In this document: in pieces, positions 60,111-64,000 of the stretch | Layout of the letters: every line of letters begins with the position of its first letter | Numbering within the stretch: position 1 is the stretch's first letter | Assembly: GCA_030620095.1 (NCBI GenBank) | Contig: JAUTXW010003406.1 | Coordinates: 496,001 to 560,000, forward strand | Source: Kuschelorhynchus macadamiae | Taxonomy: Eukaryota; Arthropoda; Insecta; Coleoptera; Curculionidae | Reading direction: 5' to 3' | DNA length: 64,000 bases | Translations under genes and position numbers: made by a program | The notes under the pieces: model-generated | Database searches by the model: none | What the model saw: the letters and a program-made list of their open reading frames with translations, nothing else | What the model was told of the DNA's origin: nothing

Positions 60111-60790
60111 AGTAATGTTTATTTTTTTGTCTTTGTTCTTGTTATGTCATGTTTAATAGTTTATGTTATGTTTAGTAAAAATTGTTTAATATTAAAATTG
60201 ATTCCTGAAGAAAATCCCCAAAACTCGGGAACCGTGACTTGTAAACCTATGTTATAATATATCGTTGAAATCGTCTTTCGATGCTCTATTTAAATCCGTT
60301 ATAAAATATAGGGGGTTGCATTTAAAAATCTTGAGAAAACTGATGGTACGCAAAACGTGACAACACTGTAACATTTTTTTTCAATTTCATATTTTTACCT
60401 ACACGTCCCATAAAGCATAAAATTATGTTTTTTCCTGCACAAAAATGAAACAAAAAAGATGATAAATACCAGAGATACAACAAGTTGAAAGTATGTCAAA
60501 AATTGAAGATGATCGTAAATATCTCCGAAACGGTGCCTCGTAGATCCATCTTATAATACATCGTTGAAATCGTCTCTAAGAGAGCTATTCAAATCCATAA
60601 TAATATACAGGGTGTTCCATTTAAAATAACAAAGTTGACATCTGTCAACGCAAAATGACACACCCTATATATATAAAAATACAATATTTAAAAAATTTAG
60701 ATAAACCCAAGAAACTTTTGTATAAAACTTTTTTCCCTATCTCGTACAGAGAGAGAGAGATGAGATAAGGTAGTGGGTCATCTTATGTGG
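60111..60790. other. Gene-free stretch with two diverged element termini
   Basis: Two related segments, about 60220-60330 and 60530-60630 (shared: tataatatatcgttgaaatc, gcta/tttcaaatccataata). The second ends atacagggtgttccatttaa, the mariner-type tip. A cacaccctatata end follows at 60660. No coding potential. Confidence 0.5.
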
Positions 60791-60814
60791 GCCACCTTGT
60801 ACATTGATGTTTCT

Positions 60815-61690
60815 ACATAATTCCGATAATGGCATCACTATCGTAGTTAACATTTTCCTCGAGAATTTCGTCAAATCCAGCTTTGCGGAAGCAGTTATTG
60901 ATGGTCTTGGATTCGAATTTTTTCCATGCAGCAATAATCTAAATCAAGGCACTTACAACATTTATGGATTTCTCCAATTGTTCGGCACATTCAGAATACT
61001 CCATGAATGATAAAAGTCGCATGATTAAAAACTTTCTGTAGTGGTTTTTAAAATTTTGAATCACGCCCTGGCCCAATGGTTGGCAATGCGATGTCGTATT
61101 TGGCGGTAAAAAAATTACTTTAACACTTTTAAACTCCAGTTTTGGGTAAGATGCAGCATTATCCAAAAATAGAAGTACATTTCGGTTTTGCCTTTGCATT
61201 TTTTGGTCAAATTTCATCAACAAATGCGACATTATATCCCTTGTCATACATGCTTTCTTGCTACAGTATCATTCAAGTGGCAATTTTTCTACGCTTGATC
61301 CTTTAAAACAACGGGGTTTTTTTACTTTTTCCAATCACCAGTGCATTTTCTTTTTCTGCATTCATAGCGGAGCAAAGTAAAATAGTGAGTCTCTCTTTGG
61401 ACGCTTTCCCGCCAGCACATGTCTCGCCTTTTAAAGAAAACGTTTTGTCCGGCAAGGCGCGGAAAAAGAGTCTCATTTTATCGGCGTTATAAATGTCTCT
61501 CGGTGCGTAGTTTTTTATAATAGCACATAACTTCGTCCGCCAATCAGTTACCTGAATCAAATCTACAGCCGCTGCATCGCCACAGATGGATTTGAAAGAG
61601 ATATTATGACGTTGACAGAAGTTCTCCAACCATCCATTTGATCTTTTAAAACCATCAAATTTTAGATTCTTCGCAATTTCTTGTTCTTTT
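60815..61690 (-). pseudogene. Tigger/CENP-B-like transposase relic
   Basis: Minus strand from 61690: KEKEQEIAKNLKFDGFKRSN, GWLENFCQRHNISFKSICGD (HTH), IYNADKMRLFFRALPDKTFS (first D kept in NADK, but the usual next residue E is K), GETCAGGKASKERLTILLCS, then after a frame change near 61300 MTRDIMSHLLMKF, VLLFLDNAASYPKLEFKSV (second D) and SHCQPLGQGVIQNFKNHYRK, where the third catalytic D of PLDQG is Gly. The C-terminus NNCFRKAGFDEILEEN follows. The catalytic triad is broken. Confidence 0.85.
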
Positions 61691-61709
61691 TCCTTCCTTT
61701 ATTATTGTA

Positions 61710-64000
61710 GGGGAGACCGGGTCTGGTTGTCACACTTTAGACATATGTCTATTTTTTAGGATCTTCTTATAATATAAACACTTATGTGTATATGTCTTTT
61801 GAAAGTGCATTTATTAGGCTTCATTCACCACAGTCAAATTACTAACTACTACGCAATTTACCTTGCAAAAAATTATATAAATGTAATATAATTTTGTGAC
61901 AACCAACACCTTCTTCGGACTGGTTGTCACAGCACATGGGGTAAGTTGTCACATACGTGTTTTAGACTAATTATACACAAAAAAACATTATCGATATTCA
62001 AAAATATGTATTTAAGAAAAGTAACATATATATTATCGCAAATCAGGGAATATTAATGTGAATATTCAAGTAATATAAAATATTCTTTTACAAAGTTAAA
62101 ACAAAATAAAATAATCCTATAAACAAAGTAATACTGCCTTCTTATTACAAATAGCTAAATAAAAAACAAGTTCTTGACATTCTAAAAATGAGGAATTAGT
62201 CGGAGTCATCCGAATCATAATTGTGACACAAATATGTCGGAAATCCTGGTGTACAAGCTTCGTGTGCCCATAGCTTGCACTGATGGCATTGAATTCAAAC
62301 CTCTTTTGGTCTACTTTCAGAATAGGGGTTTAAAATACAATGCAATAGTCTTCTTCTGTTGCTTCCTCTTCATCATCCACACTAACTTTTCTTTTTTTTT
62401 TTCTTTTTTTTTTGTATCGTCAGCTAAAATTGATTTTTTAATAGTATTTGCCTTTTGCTTTCTTTTCTTTAATTCCTGTGCCAGTTTCTTTTGTTCTATA
62501 AGTAGTTTTTCTGGCGTATCTGTTAGAATTGCGGACTTGCATCTTCTTTTTTCCGTAGTTGCCCTTTTTCTAGGTGGAGCTCTTGGCAATGGACGAACAG
62601 CATATGGAGATATTTGCTGTTGTCTGCTTCCTGGTTGAGGTTGGGGACTACAAGAATCGTCCATATATACTACTTCGTTTTTATCACTTTGTTTGCTATT
62701 TTTGTCGTCATTATTTATTTCGGATAAAGTAGAGTTGGAAGGACCCGGGGTCGGTTGCAATTCTACAGAATCATTTTCTTCTAAAGGGAAATATGCTTGC
62801 ATCTCTGTTTCTGCAGGCGCTGGCCTATCAGTGACATACGAGGCAAGGAATTCGTGATCACCAAAAATATGCCTATTAAACGGGCATATGCCGCAAGCTC
62901 TGAATCCGGCCTGAATATTTACAGGAGTGAACGCAAGTGGAAATGATCTTGCAATGATACCAGGTATATTGTAAATTGTAAGAGGAGAACCTGGGTTGTT
63001 GATTATCCACTGGTCTATCTCAACGTTAACGTATTTCTTTAACGGACCAAAAACTGCTCGGTCCAACGGCTTCAGCCTGTGTGTGCAGTGTGGAGGGAAT
63101 GATAACATGTGTATTCCATTGGCTTTGGCATAGTTCAATCCGTCAATAGACAGGTGCGATCCATGGTTATCCAACAACAATAAACACGGGTTTTCCTTAG
63201 TAGATTTTACATGCGAGTGGAAATGCTTTAAAAACTTAACAAAGATTTCTTCAGTCATCCACCCTGAAGAGTGGCTTGCTCCTTGGCATCCAGCTGGCCC
63301 ATCTCGTATAAAATGCTCTTTAAAATGTACACTAGGAAAAACGAAAAAAGGAGGGACCGAATTTCCTATTCCAGATATTGAAGCTGCGACTGTCACTAAA
63401 GACCCACGTTCTGCCGAAGTGATTGCTCCTACTTGTTTGAACCCTCGCCTAGCTATAACCCTGTTCGGCCTTTGAACAGTTGTTACGCCCGTTTCATCCA
63501 TATTCCAAATATCATTTGACTGTAGATTATACCGTGTAATAACAGTTTGTAAGTTATCGAAAAATAAATTAACATTATATTTATTAAAACTGCTTGCACG
63601 GGCCATGCTTGTTGCTTCTGGCGTTCTAATTGATAACTTATTATGTCGTTTCATAAACGATGTAAACCATTCGGCACCGGCTTGCCCATTTTCTTCCCAT
63701 GTTTTTGGCACATCAAGGTTATTATTTTTAGCGAGATTATATGCCAACTTTCGGACTTCTTTTGGACTTAATCCATAATAAATGCTGGAGGCCTCCAAAA
63801 GATAGTTTTCCAATTCATGTTCAAGTTCGTCTGAAAATATTTGCCGGTTTTTCCAATATCCGATGGGTATACTTGGCATAGTAACAGTACTGTATACATC
63901 ATTATCATTAATTTTTTTGCAATATCGAGCTAACGTTCTATAATTGATATCAAAATCTTTGGCGACTTGCCTAACAGATTTTTTTTCTAATTTCACCACG
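61710..64000 (-). mobile_element. pogo-type DNA transposon 2 (runs off the window)
   Basis: Left end ggggagaccgggtctggttg at about 61710, with GGTTGTCAC motifs at 61725 and 61922, an AGTTGTCAC at 61944 and the inverted form at 61896. These look like subterminal repeats. The transposase gene follows to the window edge. Confidence 0.7.
62317..63999 (-). CDS. pogo-family transposase, partial and frameshifted at C-terminus
   Basis: Open to the window edge (the first codon is GTG, not the true start). N-terminal HTH (VRQVAKDFDINYRTLARYCK), a CENP-B-like part (AGAEWFTSFMKRHNKLSIR) and a DDE core with D168 (IWNMDETGVTT), D277 (LLLLDNHGSHLS) and D313 (RLKPLDRAVFGPLKKY), spaced 35 between the last two. 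Near 62375-62410 a poly-A/T tract shifts the frame: the other frame reads VDDEEEATEEDYCIV and leads to KEV*IQCHQCKLWAHEACTP (Trp turned to stop TGA at about 62297) down to about 62195. The original protein therefore had a PHD-like tail, as in the pogo at 10-12 kb. Confidence 0.88.
   Translation of the reverse strand: MVKLEKKSVRQVAKDFDINYRTLARYCKKINDNDVYSTVTMPSIPIGYWKNRQIFSDELEHELENYLLEASSIYYGLSPKEVRKLAYNLAKNNNLDVPKTWEENGQAGAEWFTSFMKRHNKLSIRTPEATSMARASSFNKYNVNLFFDNLQTVITRYNLQSNDIWNMDETGVTTVQRPNRVIARRGFKQVGAITSAERGSLVTVAASISGIGNSVPPFFVFPSVHFKEHFIRDGPAGCQGASHSSGWMTEEIFVKFLKHFHSHVKSTKENPCLLLLDNHGSHLSIDGLNYAKANGIHMLSFPPHCTHRLKPLDRAVFGPLKKYVNVEIDQWIINNPGSPLTIYNIPGIIARSFPLAFTPVNIQAGFRACGICPFNRHIFGDHEFLASYVTDRPAPAETEMQAYFPLEENDSVELQPTPGPSNSTLSEINNDDKNSKQSDKNEVVYMDDSCSPQPQPGSRQQQISPYAVRPLPRAPPRKRATTEKRRCKSAILTDTPEKLLIEQKKLAQELKKRKQKANTIKKSILADDTKKKEKKKEKLVWMMKRKQQKKTIALYFKPLF

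Overview
This 64-kb window is AT-rich eukaryotic DNA that is almost entirely transposable elements and simple repeats. The mix (Penelope-like elements, R4/Dong LINEs inserted at TAA microsatellites, DD41D mariners, pogo and Tigger elements, ZMYM1-like hAT elements, and a Cys-rich protein family that I know as multi-copy in insect genomes) points to an insect. A beetle is plausible but not proven. I found no convincing host gene, rRNA, tRNA, CRISPR array or operon.

Layout. 0-2 kb: broken copy of the insect repeat-family protein. 2.6-5.1 kb: (TA)n blocks and a head-to-head pair of Penelope-like (PLE-A) 3' ends. 6.1-8.2 kb: hAT relic. 8.2-9.6 kb: LINE fragment. 10.1-12.4 kb: pogo element with two stop codons. 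12.6-16 kb: R4/Dong LINE copy a, ending in (TTA)n. 16.8-19.8 kb: DD41D mariner with an intact 355-aa transposase and TIRs of about 0.8 kb. 20.5-22.6 kb: second DD41D element with one frameshift. 23-25.3 kb: two Tc1 relics and a LINE scrap. 26.5-27 kb: third PLE-A piece. 27.2-28.2 kb: foldback element. 28.3-33.2 kb: PLE-B, a near-perfect 2-kb inverted repeat with a 772-codon RT/GIY-YIG frame. 33.2-33.8 kb: 650 bp of (TA)n. 34.5-36.6 kb: PLE-D and hAT fragments. 37.1-41.9 kb: R4/Dong copies b, c and d lined up in the same orientation and separated by (TTA)n. 41.9-46.6 kb: a gag-like scrap and two nested LINEs. 46.6-50.1 kb: nearly complete APE-type LINE. 51.7-52.3 kb: PLE-C. 52.8-56.9 kb: second copy of the insect family, split by (TA)n, a deleted hAT and an RNase-H LINE. 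58.6-59.3 kb: second foldback copy. 59.5-60.1 kb: two mariner scraps joined in inverted orientation. 60.8-61.7 kb: Tigger relic. 61.7-64 kb: pogo element running off the window.

The strongest signals are three. (1) PLE copies repeatedly sit head-to-head with (TA)n at the outer ends, and PLE-B carries a hammerhead-ribozyme-like fold just past each 3' end; related folds occur beside PLE-C, PLE-A and inside the 53.8-54.1 kb spacer. (2) R4/Dong elements have used the same (TAA)n tract repeatedly. (3) The long TIRs of a DD41D element contain smaller units bounded by the same CAGGGTGT terminus.
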